Part shown: positions 23,405 through 32,267 of the stretch, piece after piece | Position numbering within the stretch: the first letter of the stretch is position 1 | Layout of the letters: every line of letters begins with the position of its first letter | Source of the DNA: Alphaproteobacteria bacterium | GTDB lineage: Bacteria; Pseudomonadota; Alphaproteobacteria; Caulobacterales; Caulobacteraceae | Length of the DNA stretch: 55,850 nucleotides | Reading direction: 5' to 3' | NCBI GenBank assembly: GCA_018826515.1 | Contig: JAHKAM010000062.1 | Coordinates: forward strand, 1 to 55,850 | Program-made: the position numbers and the translations under genes | Notes under the pieces: model-generated | The model's input: only the letters and a program-made list of their open reading frames with translations | Told to the model about the DNA's origin: nothing | Databases searched by the model: none

Positions 23405-26400
23405 CAGGCGTCTCCGGGGCGCGGGCTGGCCGGGGCCGGCGCGCCTTCGATCTGGTCATGAGGCGGCAGGCCGGCGGTGGTCGGGTTCACGGCTTCCCTG
23501 TCCGGCCGCCCCGGCAGCTTCGACGCCACCCAGCGCATGAAGACATAGAAGGCCGGGGTGAAGACCAGGCCGAAGAAGGTCACCCCGACCATGCCGGACA
23601 CCACCGCCGTGCCCAGCGACTGGCGCATTTCGGCGCCGGGTCCGGTGGCCAGCATCAGCGGCAGGACGCCGAAGATGAAGGCGAAGGACGTCATCAGGAT
23701 CGGACGCAGGCGGGTCCGCGAGGCGCGAATGGCGGCGTCCCAGCGATTCAGGCCCTCGTCCTCGGCCTGTTTGGCGAACTCCACGATCAGGATGGCGTTC
23801 TTGGCCGCGAGGGCGATCAGCACCACCAGTCCGACCTGGACGAGGATGTTGTTGTCCAGTCCCCGCAGATTGACCCCGACCATGGCCGCGAGAATGCACA
23901 TCGGCACGATCAGGACGACGGCCAGCGGCAGGGTGAAGGCCTCGTACTGGGCTGCCAGCACCAGGAAGACGAACACCACGGCCATGACGAAGACGATCGT
24001 GGCCCCGCCCGACGACTGCTTCTCCTGCAGGGCCAGGCCGGTCCATTCATAGGCGAAGCCGGGCGGCAGGGTGGCCTCGGCCAACTGCTCCATGGTCGCG
24101 ATCGCCTCGCCGGACGAGACGCCGGCGGCGGCCTGTCCCTGAAGCTCGGCGGCCGGGAACAGGTTGTAGCGCACGATCCGGGACGGGCCGGAATCCTCGC
24201 GCAGCGTCGCCACCGAACCGATCGGCACCATGGCGCCCGAGGCCGAGCGGGTCTTCAGATTGGCGATATCGGCGATGTCGTCGCGCGCCGCCGGCTCTGC
24301 CTGCGCCGTCACCCGGAAGGTGCGGCCCAGGTAGTTGAAGTCGTTGACATAGGACGAGCCCAGATAGACGCCGAGCGTGTTGAACACATCAGAGGGCTGG
24401 ACGCCCATCATCAGCGCCCGGTCGCGATCGACGTCGGCGGCGATGCGGGGCGAGCCGGTGTTGTAGGTCGAGAAGACCTGCTGCACCTGCTCTGGCGTCT
24501 GGCCGGCGGCGCCCATCATGGCGAAGGTCGCGCCTTCCAGCGGACGGTAGCCCGCGCCGGTCCGGTCCTGGACCATCATCTGGAAGCCGTTGCCGTTGCC
24601 CAGACCCTGGACCGCCGGCGGGGCGATGACGAAGATGTTGGCGTCCTCGATGCCGCCGGTCGCGCCCGTGATGGCGCCGGCGAGGGCGGCGGCGGCCTGC
24701 TCGGCCGTCTTGCGCTCCTCGAAGGCGTCGAGGCGCACGAAGATGGTGGCGGCGTTGGAGCCGAACGAGAAACTGGAGCCGTCCAGACCGGCGAAGGCCA
24801 CGATGCCGTCGACGCCCTCGGTGTCCCGGATGATCTGCCCCGCCCGCGCCATGACTTCCCCGGTGCGATCCAGCGAGGCGCCCGGCGGCAGCTGGACGAC
24901 GCCGATCAGGAAGCCCTGGTCCTGCTCCGGAATGAAGCCGGACGGGGTGTTGAACAGGGTGAAGCCCGTTCCCACCAGCAGAAGGCCATAGACCGCGAAG
25001 ACCAGCACCAGCTTGCGGACCAGCCGCGCCGTGAGACGCCCGTACCGGTCGGCCAGCCAGTCGAAGCCGTCGTTGAACTTCCGCCCGGCGTAGCCGAGGT
25101 AGTGGAAGGCGCCGCCCAGCACGCCGGGCTTGCGCGCGTCGTCAGCGTGCGGCCTGTGCGGCTTCAGCAGCATGGCGGCCATGGCCGGCGACAGCGTCAG
25201 CGAGACGAGCAGCGACACCACCGAAGCGGTGGTGATGACGATGGCGAACTCGCGATAGAAGATGCCGGGAATGCCGGGCACGAACATGGTCGGCACGAAC
25301 ACCGAGACCAGCACCAGGCCGATCGAGATCAGGGCGCCGGACACCTCCTGCATGGAGCGATAGGCGGCCTCCCGGGGCGTCAGTCCCTCGCGGATATAGC
25401 GTTCGACATTCTCGACCACGACGATGGCGTCATCGACCACGATCCCCACCGCCAGCACCAGGGCGAACAGCGACAGGGAGTTGATCGAATAGCCCAGCGC
25501 CAGCTGAACCGCGAAGGTGGCGACCAGCGCCACCGGAATGGCCACGATCGGGATGATCGCCGCCCGCCAGGTCTGCAGGAAGACGACCACGACCAGGACC
25601 ACCAGCAGGATGGCCTCGATCAGGGTGTGCTGGACCGACTCCACGGAGGCGGCGACGAACTCCGTCGGATTGTAGGGGACCGAAACGGCCATGCCCTGCG
25701 GCAGGTCCGCCCGGAAGGCCTCGACCTCGGCCAGCACCCGATCGGCGGTGCCGAGGGCGTTGGCGCCGGGCTGCTGGATGATGGCCATGCCCACGCCGCG
25801 CTCGCCGTCGAAGAAGCCGCGGATGCCGTAGTCCTGGGCGCCCAGTTCGACGCGGGCGACGTCGCGGACGCGGGTGACCCGGCCCTCGGCGTCGGTCTTG
25901 ATGACGATGTCCGAGAACTCTTCCGGATCGGTCAGCCGGCCCTGGACCTGGACCGGCAGCTGGAAGGCCGCGGCGTTGGTGGCGAAGGGCGGCTGGCCGA
26001 TGGCGCCGGCGGCGGCCTGGACGTTCTGGGCGCGCAGGGCGGCGACGATGTCCGGGCCGGTCAGGCCGCGCTCGGCGGCCTTGTTGGGGTCGATCCAGAC
26101 CCGCATCGAATAGTTGCCGCCGCCGAAGATCTGGACTGCGCCCACGCCTTCGATGCGAAGCAGGCGGTCGCGCAGCGTCGACTGGGCGTAGTTGCCGACG
26201 TAGTCGTTATCCAGCGACTTGTCCGGGGAGGTCAGCCCCAGGATCATCAGGAAGCCGCTCTCCTGCTTGTTCACGGTCACGCCGATCTGGCGCACCTGAT
26301 CGGGCAGGCGGGGCTCGGCCAGGGCGACGCGGTTCTGGACCAGCACCTGGGCCGCATCCAGGTCGGTGCCCGGGTTGAAGGTGACCGTGACCGCCACCGT

Positions 26401-26664
26401 CCCGTCCGAGGTCGAGGAGGACGAGATGTACAACATCCCCTCGACGCCGTTGACCTCCTGTTCGATCGGCGCGGCCACGGTCTCGGCCACCGTCTCGGCG
26501 GAAGCGCCCGGATAGGCGGTGTTGATGGTGATCGTCGGCGGGGCGATCTCCGGATACTGGGACAGCGGCAGCAGCGGGTAGGAGAAGATCCCCACCAGGG
26601 TGATGAACACCGCGATCACGGCCGCGAAGATCGGCCGGTCGATGAAGAAGCGTGAGATGTTCAT
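23404..26664 (-). CDS. RND efflux permease, AcrB/MexB-type (HAE1 family)
   Basis: Proton-driven inner-membrane drug pump of 1086 residues. It starts MNISRFFIDRPIFAAVIAVF, the standard AcrB beginning. The proton-relay pair is seen in VGIVVDDAIVVVENVERY in helix 4, and the late segment LAAKNAILIVEFA supplies helix 10. Porter-domain motifs such as YPGASAETVAETVAAPIE and the docking region are complete, with no frameshift. It extrudes hydrophobic or amphipathic compounds together with the adaptor and channel in the same operon. The antisense strand is open over almost the whole gene, an effect of codon bias. Confidence 0.95.
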   Translation of the reverse strand: MNISRFFIDRPIFAAVIAVFITLVGIFSYPLLPLSQYPEIAPPTITINTAYPGASAETVAETVAAPIEQEVNGVEGMLYISSSSTSDGTVAVTVTFNPGTDLDAAQVLVQNRVALAEPRLPDQVRQIGVTVNKQESGFLMILGLTSPDKSLDNDYVGNYAQSTLRDRLLRIEGVGAVQIFGGGNYSMRVWIDPNKAAERGLTGPDIVAALRAQNVQAAAGAIGQPPFATNAAAFQLPVQVQGRLTDPEEFSDIVIKTDAEGRVTRVRDVARVELGAQDYGIRGFFDGERGVGMAIIQQPGANALGTADRVLAEVEAFRADLPQGMAVSVPYNPTEFVAASVESVQHTLIEAILLVVLVVVVFLQTWRAAIIPIVAIPVALVATFAVQLALGYSINSLSLFALVLAVGIVVDDAIVVVENVERYIREGLTPREAAYRSMQEVSGALISIGLVLVSVFVPTMFVPGIPGIFYREFAIVITTASVVSLLVSLTLSPAMAAMLLKPHRPHADDARKPGVLGGAFHYLGYAGRKFNDGFDWLADRYGRLTARLVRKLVLVFAVYGLLLVGTGFTLFNTPSGFIPEQDQGFLIGVVQLPPGASLDRTGEVMARAGQIIRDTEGVDGIVAFAGLDGSSFSFGSNAATIFVRLDAFEERKTAEQAAAALAGAITGATGGIEDANIFVIAPPAVQGLGNGNGFQMMVQDRTGAGYRPLEGATFAMMGAAGQTPEQVQQVFSTYNTGSPRIAADVDRDRALMMGVQPSDVFNTLGVYLGSSYVNDFNYLGRTFRVTAQAEPAARDDIADIANLKTRSASGAMVPIGSVATLREDSGPSRIVRYNLFPAAELQGQAAAGVSSGEAIATMEQLAEATLPPGFAYEWTGLALQEKQSSGGATIVFVMAVVFVFLVLAAQYEAFTLPLAVVLIVPMCILAAMVGVNLRGLDNNILVQVGLVVLIALAAKNAILIVEFAKQAEDEGLNRWDAAIRASRTRLRPILMTSFAFIFGVLPLMLATGPGAEMRQSLGTAVVSGMVGVTFFGLVFTPAFYVFMRWVASKLPGRPDREAVNPTTAGLPPHDQIEGAPAPASPRPGDA

Positions 26665-26668
26665 GGGC

Positions 26669-27868
26669 TCAGTCGCCCGAGGACAGGCTGTTGGCGAAGG
26701 TGGCGCTGGAGGCCGGCGCCGAGCGGGTCACGGCGACCTCGGCCGCGCGGGCGACCGGCCGGACCTGGCCGTTGCTGGCCTGGACCTTCATGCCCGGCGC
26801 CTGGATGCGTTGGACCCCGTTGATGATGACCCTGTCCGTGCGCTCAAGACCCGAGCGGATCACCCGAAGGCCGTCGACCAGCGGGCCGAGCTGGACCGGG
26901 CGGGGCGATACCGAGCCGTCGGCGGCGACGACGTAGACGATGCGCCGGGCCTGATCGGTGGCCACCGCCGCGTCGGGCACCAGCATGGCGTTATAGGTTC
27001 CCGCGCCGGCCAGTCGGGCCTGGCCGAACATGCCGGGCTTGAGGAAACCGTCCGCGTTCGGAATCACCGCCCGGAAGCGGATCACGCCCGAGGCGGTGTC
27101 GACGGCGTTGTCGGTGAAGTCCAGCGTGCCCGAGCGGGTGAAGCCGGTCTCGTCCTGCAGGCGGATCTGGATCGGCGCGGCGCCCTGGCGGGCCTGCCGT
27201 TGATACTTCAGCAACACTGCTTCGGAGCCGTCGAAGACGAAATGGATCGGCGCGCTGGAGACGACGGTGGTCAGAACGTCGGCGGCCGAGGAGCCGCCGG
27301 CGACCAGGTTGCCGGCGTCGACCCGGCGGTCGGAGACGCGGCCCGAGATGGGCGCGGTGACGCGGGTGAACTCGAGGTCCAGCTGCCGGGCGCGGACATT
27401 GGCGTTGGCGGCGGCGATGGCCGCCTGGGCGGTCTGCAGGGCGCCGCGGCGGGTATCCACCTCGGCCTGGGACACCGCCTGGGCCTCCAGCAGGGTCTCG
27501 GACCGGCCCAGTTCGCTCTGCGCCAGCGCCAACTGCGCCCGGGCCTGTGACAGCTGGGCGCGGGCCGAGGCCAGGGCGGCCTGGGCGGGGCGCGGATCGA
27601 GCGAGAACAGCAGCTGGCCGCGCCGCACAAACTCGCCGTCGCGGAAATGCACGGCCGAGACATAGCCGCCGACGCGGGCGCGCACCTCGACAGACTGGGT
27701 CGCCTCGAACCGGCCGGTGAACTCGTCCCAGTCCTGCACGGCCTGAACCAGCGGAACCGCCACCGTCACGGACGGCGCGGGCGGGGCCTGGGCCTCGCTC
27801 GGTTGGGAACAGCCATAGAGCGCGGCCGTCATGAGGACGGACGCGGCCACGATTCTGGCGGTGCGCAT
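26669..27868 (-). CDS. RND efflux periplasmic adaptor (AcrA/MexA-type lipoprotein)
   Basis: Membrane fusion protein joining permease and channel. The 399-residue protein has a lipobox LYGC (Cys 20), a lipoyl-like half motif VRARVGGYVSAVHFRDGEFV, a central alpha-hairpin coiled coil (about 95-165, alanine/glutamine-rich), the second lipoyl half ITAPISGRVSDRRVDAGNLV-like segment, and a beta-barrel domain with GMFGQARL. First gene of the operon, 4 nt from the permease. The promoter and two operators lie between it and the divergent TetR regulator. Confidence 0.93.
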   Translation of the reverse strand: MRTARIVAASVLMTAALYGCSQPSEAQAPPAPSVTVAVPLVQAVQDWDEFTGRFEATQSVEVRARVGGYVSAVHFRDGEFVRRGQLLFSLDPRPAQAALASARAQLSQARAQLALAQSELGRSETLLEAQAVSQAEVDTRRGALQTAQAAIAAANANVRARQLDLEFTRVTAPISGRVSDRRVDAGNLVAGGSSAADVLTTVVSSAPIHFVFDGSEAVLLKYQRQARQGAAPIQIRLQDETGFTRSGTLDFTDNAVDTASGVIRFRAVIPNADGFLKPGMFGQARLAGAGTYNAMLVPDAAVATDQARRIVYVVAADGSVSPRPVQLGPLVDGLRVIRSGLERTDRVIINGVQRIQAPGMKVQASNGQVRPVARAAEVAVTRSAPASSATFANSLSSGD

Positions 27869-27920
27869 GAATGATCAATCCCTGTCTTGTCGACCACGGC
27901 GAACGGGGAGGAAGCCGTTA

Positions 27921-27936
27921 GTCAACGCCGGGTGAC
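27921..27936. promoter_or_regulatory. Efflux operator A, GTCA-N8-TGAC
   Basis: GTCAACGCCGGGTGAC (16 bp, flanked by A and T to give AGTCA...TGACT). It sits at the downstream edge of the -10 region of the efflux promoter, exactly 40 bp from operator B, with the same architecture and the same GTCAAC left half. Confidence 0.6.
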
Positions 27937-27965
27937 TTAATGGTGATCGCGCTTTTGCTTGTCAA
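27936..27965 (-). promoter_or_regulatory. Promoter of the RND efflux operon
   Basis: Minus strand: a perfect -35 TTGACA (27965-27960), an 18-nt spacer and ATTAAG (27941-27936). The -35 lies in operator B and the -10 abuts operator A, so TetR binding would shut the promoter. Confidence 0.55.
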
Positions 27966-27976
27966 CAGGTGATGAC
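27961..27976. promoter_or_regulatory. Efflux operator B, GTCA-N8-TGAC
   Basis: GTCAACAGGTGATGAC, extended to the palindrome TTGTCA-N8-TGACAA. It overlaps the -35 of the efflux promoter and also a possible rightward promoter (TTGTCA-N17-CATAGG) for the TetR gene, consistent with control of both genes. Confidence 0.6.
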
Positions 27977-28016
27977 AAAGCCATAGGGATGGTGGGGCCA
28001 TTGCGGAGATCACAAA

Positions 28017-28586
28017 TTGTTTTGCCACGTCGCGCCCCGGCCGAGGAACGCCGAGGCCACCCGCGCCGCGATTCTGAACGCTGCTCGCGAACGCTTCACG
28101 CGCGAGAGCTATGACGACGTCGGCATGCGCGACATCGCGGGGGACGTCGGCGTCGACGCCGCCCTGGTCTCCCGCTATTTCGGCTCCAAGGAAGACCTCT
28201 TCACCGCGGTTCTCGAGAGCTGTTCGAAGGGCGAGGAATTGATGGAAGGCGACAGGGCCGATTTCGGCCGCCGGGTCGCCCGCGAGGTCATTTTCGAACC
28301 CAAGAACGAAGGCAAGCTCAAGGGCCTGCTCATCATGCTGCGCTCCGTGGGGTCGGCCAAGGCGATGGAACTGGTTCAGCGGACGGGCAGCGACCGCTTC
28401 TTCACGCCCTTCTCGGCCTGGATCGGCGGCGAGGACGCGCCGGTCCGCGCGCGCCTTGCGGCTGCGACCATCATGGGGATGGCCGTGAGCCGCGAGATCA
28501 CCGGCGGGTTCAGCCTCAGTCAGGCGGAATGCGAACGGATGGCCGCGCGCATGGGCGGCATCCTTCAGGACATCATCGACAACTGA
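28017..28586 (+). CDS. TetR-family regulator of the divergent efflux operon
   Basis: Repressor of 189 residues. The N-terminal helix-turn-helix is clear: TRAAILNAARERFTRESYDD then VGMRDIAGDVGVDAALVSRY (about 15-56) and FGSKEDLF. The C-terminal ligand domain resembles the AcrR-like group (segment ITGGFSLSQAECERMAARMG). The only credible start is TTG at 28017, since the in-frame ATG at 27972 is followed at once by a stop; a start a little further in is possible. It is divergent from the pump genes across a 148-nt region with twin operators, so local repression by this protein is the obvious inference. Confidence 0.87.
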   Translation: MFCHVAPRPRNAEATRAAILNAARERFTRESYDDVGMRDIAGDVGVDAALVSRYFGSKEDLFTAVLESCSKGEELMEGDRADFGRRVAREVIFEPKNEGKLKGLLIMLRSVGSAKAMELVQRTGSDRFFTPFSAWIGGEDAPVRARLAAATIMGMAVSREITGGFSLSQAECERMAARMGGILQDIIDN

Positions 28587-28590
28587 TTTG

Positions 28591-29043
28591 TCAGCCGCGC
28601 GGCCGGAATTTCCGGATCACGCCCGAATACGTCATCAGCACCCGATCGCCGGCGTGAATCTGACCCCGGACGAAGATCAGGCTCTTGCCTGCGCGGACGA
28701 CTTCGCCGGTGGCCTCGACCAGTTCGCCCACATAGGCGCCGTCGATGAAGGTTGAGTCCAGCGAGACCGTCACGCCCGACGCGCCCTCCATTTCCTGATA
28801 GGCGGTCTGGAACAGGGCGATGTCGGCGAAGGTCATCAGACACCCGCCATGCATCCGGTCGCCGGCGTTCATATGCTTGGGCTCGGCCCGGAAGGCGCAG
28901 CGCATGCCGCCGTCGGGGTCCGGCCTGAAATAGAACGGACCCACGACCTGATCGAAGGTGCCGTGCAGATCATACATCTGCCAGCCCGCGAACTCGCCCT
29001 CCGAAACCGTGACTTTCGCGACCATCTCGAACTCCGCCTTCAT
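28591..29043 (-). CDS. PaaI-family hotdog-fold thioesterase
   Basis: Predicted acyl-CoA thioesterase of 150 residues. The hotdog active-site segment is HMNAGDRMHGGCLMTFADIA, with the HGG loop and an Asp characteristic of the PaaI/YbdB group. The C-terminal strand VTVSLDSTFIDGAYVGE follows. The ATG at 29043 has a GGGAG ribosome site; the frame is open upstream but runs over the divergent DUF3253 gene. It converges on the TetR gene with a 4-nt gap. The acyl substrate is unknown. Confidence 0.83.
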   Translation of the reverse strand: MKAEFEMVAKVTVSEGEFAGWQMYDLHGTFDQVVGPFYFRPDPDGGMRCAFRAEPKHMNAGDRMHGGCLMTFADIALFQTAYQEMEGASGVTVSLDSTFIDGAYVGELVEATGEVVRAGKSLIFVRGQIHAGDRVLMTYSGVIRKFRPRG

Positions 29044-29073
29044 ATTGCTCCCGCAATGCACCATACAGGCGCG

Positions 29074-29394
29074 ATGAGCGACCCCATCGAAACCGCCATC
29101 TTCGAAAAACTGGCGAAGGCCGACCCCAAGGGCGTCGGCGGCAAGAGCATTGAACCGGCCGATGTGGCCAAGGACCTGCAGCCCGAGCAGTGGCAACGCA
29201 TGCTGCCCAAGGTGCGCCACTGCGCCCTGGCCCTGATGCGCCAGGGCCGGCTGACGATCACGAAGAAGGGGAAGGCGATCGATCCGAACGCCTTCAAGGG
29301 CGTCATCCGCCTGCGCCTCCCGACCGAGGCCGAAACCGCCGCGGCGCTGGCGGCCCTGCCGCCGGCCGTCGAGGATGATGACGACTTCGCCTGA
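29074..29394 (+). CDS. DUF3253-family small protein
   Basis: A 106-residue cytoplasmic protein starting MSDPIETAIFEKL. The pattern of a helical first half (PADVAKDLQPEQWQRMLPKV), then LMRQGRLTITKKGKAIDP, fits the DUF3253 family, a winged-helix-like small domain of unknown role. The C-terminus is acidic (EDDDDFA). It is divergent from the thioesterase with only 30 nt between starts, and its last 20 nt overlap the uracil-DNA glycosylase gene in another frame. This suggests coupled expression with the DNA repair gene. Confidence 0.75.
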   Translation: MSDPIETAIFEKLAKADPKGVGGKSIEPADVAKDLQPEQWQRMLPKVRHCALALMRQGRLTITKKGKAIDPNAFKGVIRLRLPTEAETAAALAALPPAVEDDDDFA

Positions 29395-29980
29395 TCAACG
29401 GCTTGAGTCCGTCCTTTCGGACATCCGCGCCTGCCGCGCCTGTCTCGGCCAGTTGCCTCACACGCCGCGACCCGTGGTCCGGGTCTTTCCGGAAACCCGG
29501 CTGCTGATCTGCGGCCAGGCGCCGGGGCGACGCGTGCATGAAAGCGGCCTGCCGTTCACGGACCCGTCGGGCGACCGGCTGCGGGAATGGATGGGGGTCG
29601 ACTATGAGACCTTCTACGCCGATCGACGGCTGGGCGTGGCCGCCCAGGCCTTCTGCTACCCCGGCACGGCGCCGAAAGGGGGCGACTATCCGCCCCCGCG
29701 CCGCTGCGCCGAACTGTGGCGCCCGCGTCTGCTTGCCGGTCTGCCGGAGGTCGAACTGACCCTGCTGGTCGGCGGCTACGCCCAGGCATGGGCGCTGGGA
29801 GACCGGGCCGGGGTCAATATGACGGAGACGGTCCGGGACTGGCGGGCGTATGGACCCGCGATCCTGCCCCTGCCGCACCCCTCGTGGCGCAATACGGCGT
29901 GGCTGCGAAAGAACCCGTGGTTCGCGGACGAGGTGACGCCCTACCTGCGCGAGCGGGTGCGTGGCATTCTGGGATCATGA
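29375..29980 (+). CDS. Uracil-DNA glycosylase-family protein with probable Fe-S cluster
   Basis: Predicted base-excision repair glycosylase of 201 residues in the uracil-DNA glycosylase superfamily. The active-site loop is ICGQAPGRRVHESGLPFTDP and the leucine/His motif is LPHPSWRN. Four cysteines are spaced like the 4Fe-4S ligands of family 4 enzymes: ACRAC near residue 20, then Cys-N16-Cys in AFCYPG...RRCAELW. The motif 1 GQAPG differs from the usual GEAPG, so base specificity may differ. It overlaps DUF3253 upstream and, as ATGA, the lipoprotein hydrolase downstream. Confidence 0.85.
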   Translation: MMTTSPDQRLESVLSDIRACRACLGQLPHTPRPVVRVFPETRLLICGQAPGRRVHESGLPFTDPSGDRLREWMGVDYETFYADRRLGVAAQAFCYPGTAPKGGDYPPPRRCAELWRPRLLAGLPEVELTLLVGGYAQAWALGDRAGVNMTETVRDWRAYGPAILPLPHPSWRNTAWLRKNPWFADEVTPYLRERVRGILGS

Positions 29981-30981
29981 TCCGCGCCTGGGCCGCCCTG
30001 TTTCTGATGCTGACGCTGGCCGGCTGCGCCACGCCGGCGATCCAGCCGCCGCTGACCCCGCCGCCCGGGTTCGCCGGCCCCGCCCTGGAGGCGCGGACCC
30101 TGCTGATGGACGACGGCGCCCGGCTGCCGCTGGCCCGTTGGGCGCCCGAGGGCGGCGAGCCCTGGGCTGTCATCATCGCCTTGCACGGCATGAACGATTC
30201 CCGCGCTTCCTTCCGACTGGCCGGACCGTGGTGGGCAGAGCGCGGCATCGAGACCTGGGCGATCGACCAGCGCGGCTTTGGCGCGGCGCCGGGGCGCGGC
30301 GTCTGGGCGGGGCAGGCGCGGATGACGGAAGACCTGCGCACCGCCGTCGCGCTGGCCCGCGTCCGGCATCCCCGGGCGGTCATCGCCGTCGCCGGCGAGA
30401 GCATGGGCGGCGCGGTCGCCGTCGCCGCCTTCGGCTCTGACCGGCCGCCGGCCGCCGATCGGGTCGTGCTGCTGGCGCCGGCTGTCTGGGGCTGGTCGGC
30501 GCAGGGACCGGTGAATTCGGCCGGGCTGTGGATCGCCGCCCGGGCGCTCGGCGACCGCGCCGTCGATGCCCCGGAATGGGCGGTCCGGGCGCTTCCGGCC
30601 TCGGACAACCGGATGGAGCTGATCCGCAACTATCGCGACCCCAACAGCCTGATCTCGACCCGGTTCGACGCCCTGTATGGACTGGTCGATCTGATGGAGA
30701 CCGCGTCCCTCGGCCTCGGCGACATCCGGGCCCCGACCCTGCTGCTGTATGGCGCCCACGACAATGTCATCCGGCCCGACCCGATGCGGCGGGCGCTTGA
30801 GAGGGCAGGCGAGCGGCCGGGCTTTCGCACCGGCTACTATCCGGAGGGCTGGCATATTCTCAACCGCGACCTGCAGGCCGAGGTCATGTACCGCGACGTG
30901 GAGGCCTGGCTCCGCGATGCCGCGTCGCCGCTGCCGTCAGGGGCGGGCCCGGTGCTGCCGGCGTTGAAGAGCCAAGGTTAG
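29977..30981 (+). CDS. Alpha/beta hydrolase lipoprotein (monoacylglycerol lipase-like)
   Basis: A 334-residue serine hydrolase with a lipoprotein signal ending TLAGC (Cys 17). The hydrolase fold shows HGMNDSRASF (oxyanion loop), WAIDQRGFG, the nucleophile elbow AGESMGG with Ser 142, an Asp in LLYGAHDNVI and the catalytic His in YPEGWHIL. The closest functional class is monoacylglycerol lipase/lysophospholipase. The start ATGA overlaps the glycosylase stop. An in-frame open stretch upstream to 29716 is inside the glycosylase gene and is ignored. It probably acts at the inner face of the outer membrane; the substrate is unknown. Confidence 0.87.
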   Translation: MIRAWAALFLMLTLAGCATPAIQPPLTPPPGFAGPALEARTLLMDDGARLPLARWAPEGGEPWAVIIALHGMNDSRASFRLAGPWWAERGIETWAIDQRGFGAAPGRGVWAGQARMTEDLRTAVALARVRHPRAVIAVAGESMGGAVAVAAFGSDRPPAADRVVLLAPAVWGWSAQGPVNSAGLWIAARALGDRAVDAPEWAVRALPASDNRMELIRNYRDPNSLISTRFDALYGLVDLMETASLGLGDIRAPTLLLYGAHDNVIRPDPMRRALERAGERPGFRTGYYPEGWHILNRDLQAEVMYRDVEAWLRDAASPLPSGAGPVLPALKSQG

Positions 30982-31030
30982 TCGGGCCTGGCGCCGACCC
31001 GGTCCAGCCCTCGTCGCGAAACCGCCATGC

Positions 31031-31059
31031 TTGCCCTGTTAAGCGTCCGAGCGTATCAG
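31031..31059 (+). promoter_or_regulatory. Possible promoter of leucine dehydrogenase
   Basis: TTGCCC, a 17-nt spacer and TATCAG, 36 nt before the GTG start. An A-rich stretch and GGGAG ribosome site follow. Confidence 0.35.
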
Positions 31060-31094
31060 CCGCCGAAATAAAAAATACCCCGGGAGACGCCCTA

Positions 31095-32192
31095 GTGAGC
31101 ATGACGCTGTTTGATTCCCCGTCCTTCGCGAACCACGAAGGCGTCCACGCGGTCTTTGATGAAAAGACCGGCCTGCGCGCCATTATCGCTGTTCACTCAT
31201 CCGCCCGCGGCCCGGCCGTCGGCGGCACCCGGATGTGGAACTATGCGTCCAGCGCCGAGGCGCTTGAGGATGTCCTGCGTCTGTCGCGGGGCATGAGCTA
31301 CAAGAACGCCGTCGCGGATCTGGAGATGGGCGGCGGCAAGTCGGTCATCATCGGCGACAGCCGGACCCAGAAAACCCCCGAACTGTTCCGCGCCTTCGGC
31401 CGCGCCGTCCACACCCTGGGCGGCCTCTACTATGCGGCAGAGGACGTCGGCGTATCGGTCGAGGACATCGCCGAGGCCCGCAAGGTCACCCCCTATGTCC
31501 TCGGTCTGAACGACGGACCCGAGGCCTCGGGCGATCCCAGCCCGGTCACGGCGGAAGGCGTATTCCGCTCCACCCTGCTGGCCGCCAGACGCCTGTGGAA
31601 GCAGGACGACCTGACCGGCCTGACCGTTTCGGTGCAGGGCATCGGCCACGTCGGCGGCTATCTGGCCGACAAGCTGTACGCCGCCGGCGCCAAATTGATC
31701 ATGACCGACGTCAACACGGCCCTGCTGGCCGAGGTCGCCGCCCGCACCGACGCCGAGATCGTGGCGCCCGACGCCATCTATGACGTCAAGGCCGACATCT
31801 ATGCGCCCTGCGCCCTCGGCGCGACGCTGAACCCCCAGACGCTGGACCGGCTGACGGTCAAGGCCGTCGTCGGCGCCGCCAACAACCAGCTGGCGACCCC
31901 GGACATCGGCCAGATCCTGTTCGAGCGCGGCGTGCTCTACGCCCCCGACTATGTCGTCAACGGCGGCGGCATCATCAACGTGGCGTCCGAGCTCAAGGCC
32001 CGCCAGACCGGCGGCTCCTATGACGCGGCCTGGGTTGAGACCAAACTGTCGCGGCTGATGGACACGCTGGAAGAGGTGCTGGAGCGTTCGGCGGCCGAGA
32101 AGCGGCCGACGCACGAGATCGCCGACGCCATCGCCGAGGCCCGCATCAATGCGGCCCGCGACGCCAAGGCGGAACAGCGCAAGGCCGCCTGA
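31095..32192 (+). CDS. Leucine/valine dehydrogenase (Glu/Leu/Phe/Val dehydrogenase family)
   Basis: NAD-dependent oxidative deaminase of branched-chain amino acids, 365 residues. The catalytic domain has GPAVGGTRMW, SYKNAVADLEMGGGKSVI with Lys 70 and Lys 82, and the Rossmann domain has VQGIGHVGGYLADKL. The C-terminal VVGAANNQLA and DYVVNGGGIINVASEL segments match leucine and phenylalanine dehydrogenases more than hexameric glutamate dehydrogenases. GGGAG at 31082 is best spaced for the GTG at 31095, though an ATG two codons later is possible. It stands alone upstream of cckA. Exact amino acid preference is not visible. Confidence 0.88.
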   Translation: MSMTLFDSPSFANHEGVHAVFDEKTGLRAIIAVHSSARGPAVGGTRMWNYASSAEALEDVLRLSRGMSYKNAVADLEMGGGKSVIIGDSRTQKTPELFRAFGRAVHTLGGLYYAAEDVGVSVEDIAEARKVTPYVLGLNDGPEASGDPSPVTAEGVFRSTLLAARRLWKQDDLTGLTVSVQGIGHVGGYLADKLYAAGAKLIMTDVNTALLAEVAARTDAEIVAPDAIYDVKADIYAPCALGATLNPQTLDRLTVKAVVGAANNQLATPDIGQILFERGVLYAPDYVVNGGGIINVASELKARQTGGSYDAAWVETKLSRLMDTLEEVLERSAAEKRPTHEIADAIAEARINAARDAKAEQRKAA

Positions 32193-32267
32193 CACGCGGA
32201 TTCGCGCGACAGGCGCATACGGAACACTATGGCGCATGCTTCCCGTGCTGATTCGGGCTGAGGCGCC

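Noticed and set aside
23368..26655. A 1,095-codon plus-strand open frame over the RND permease
   Set aside because: It mirrors the permease on the other strand and is a His/Gly/Asp/Arg-rich low-complexity translation typical of antisense GC-rich DNA.
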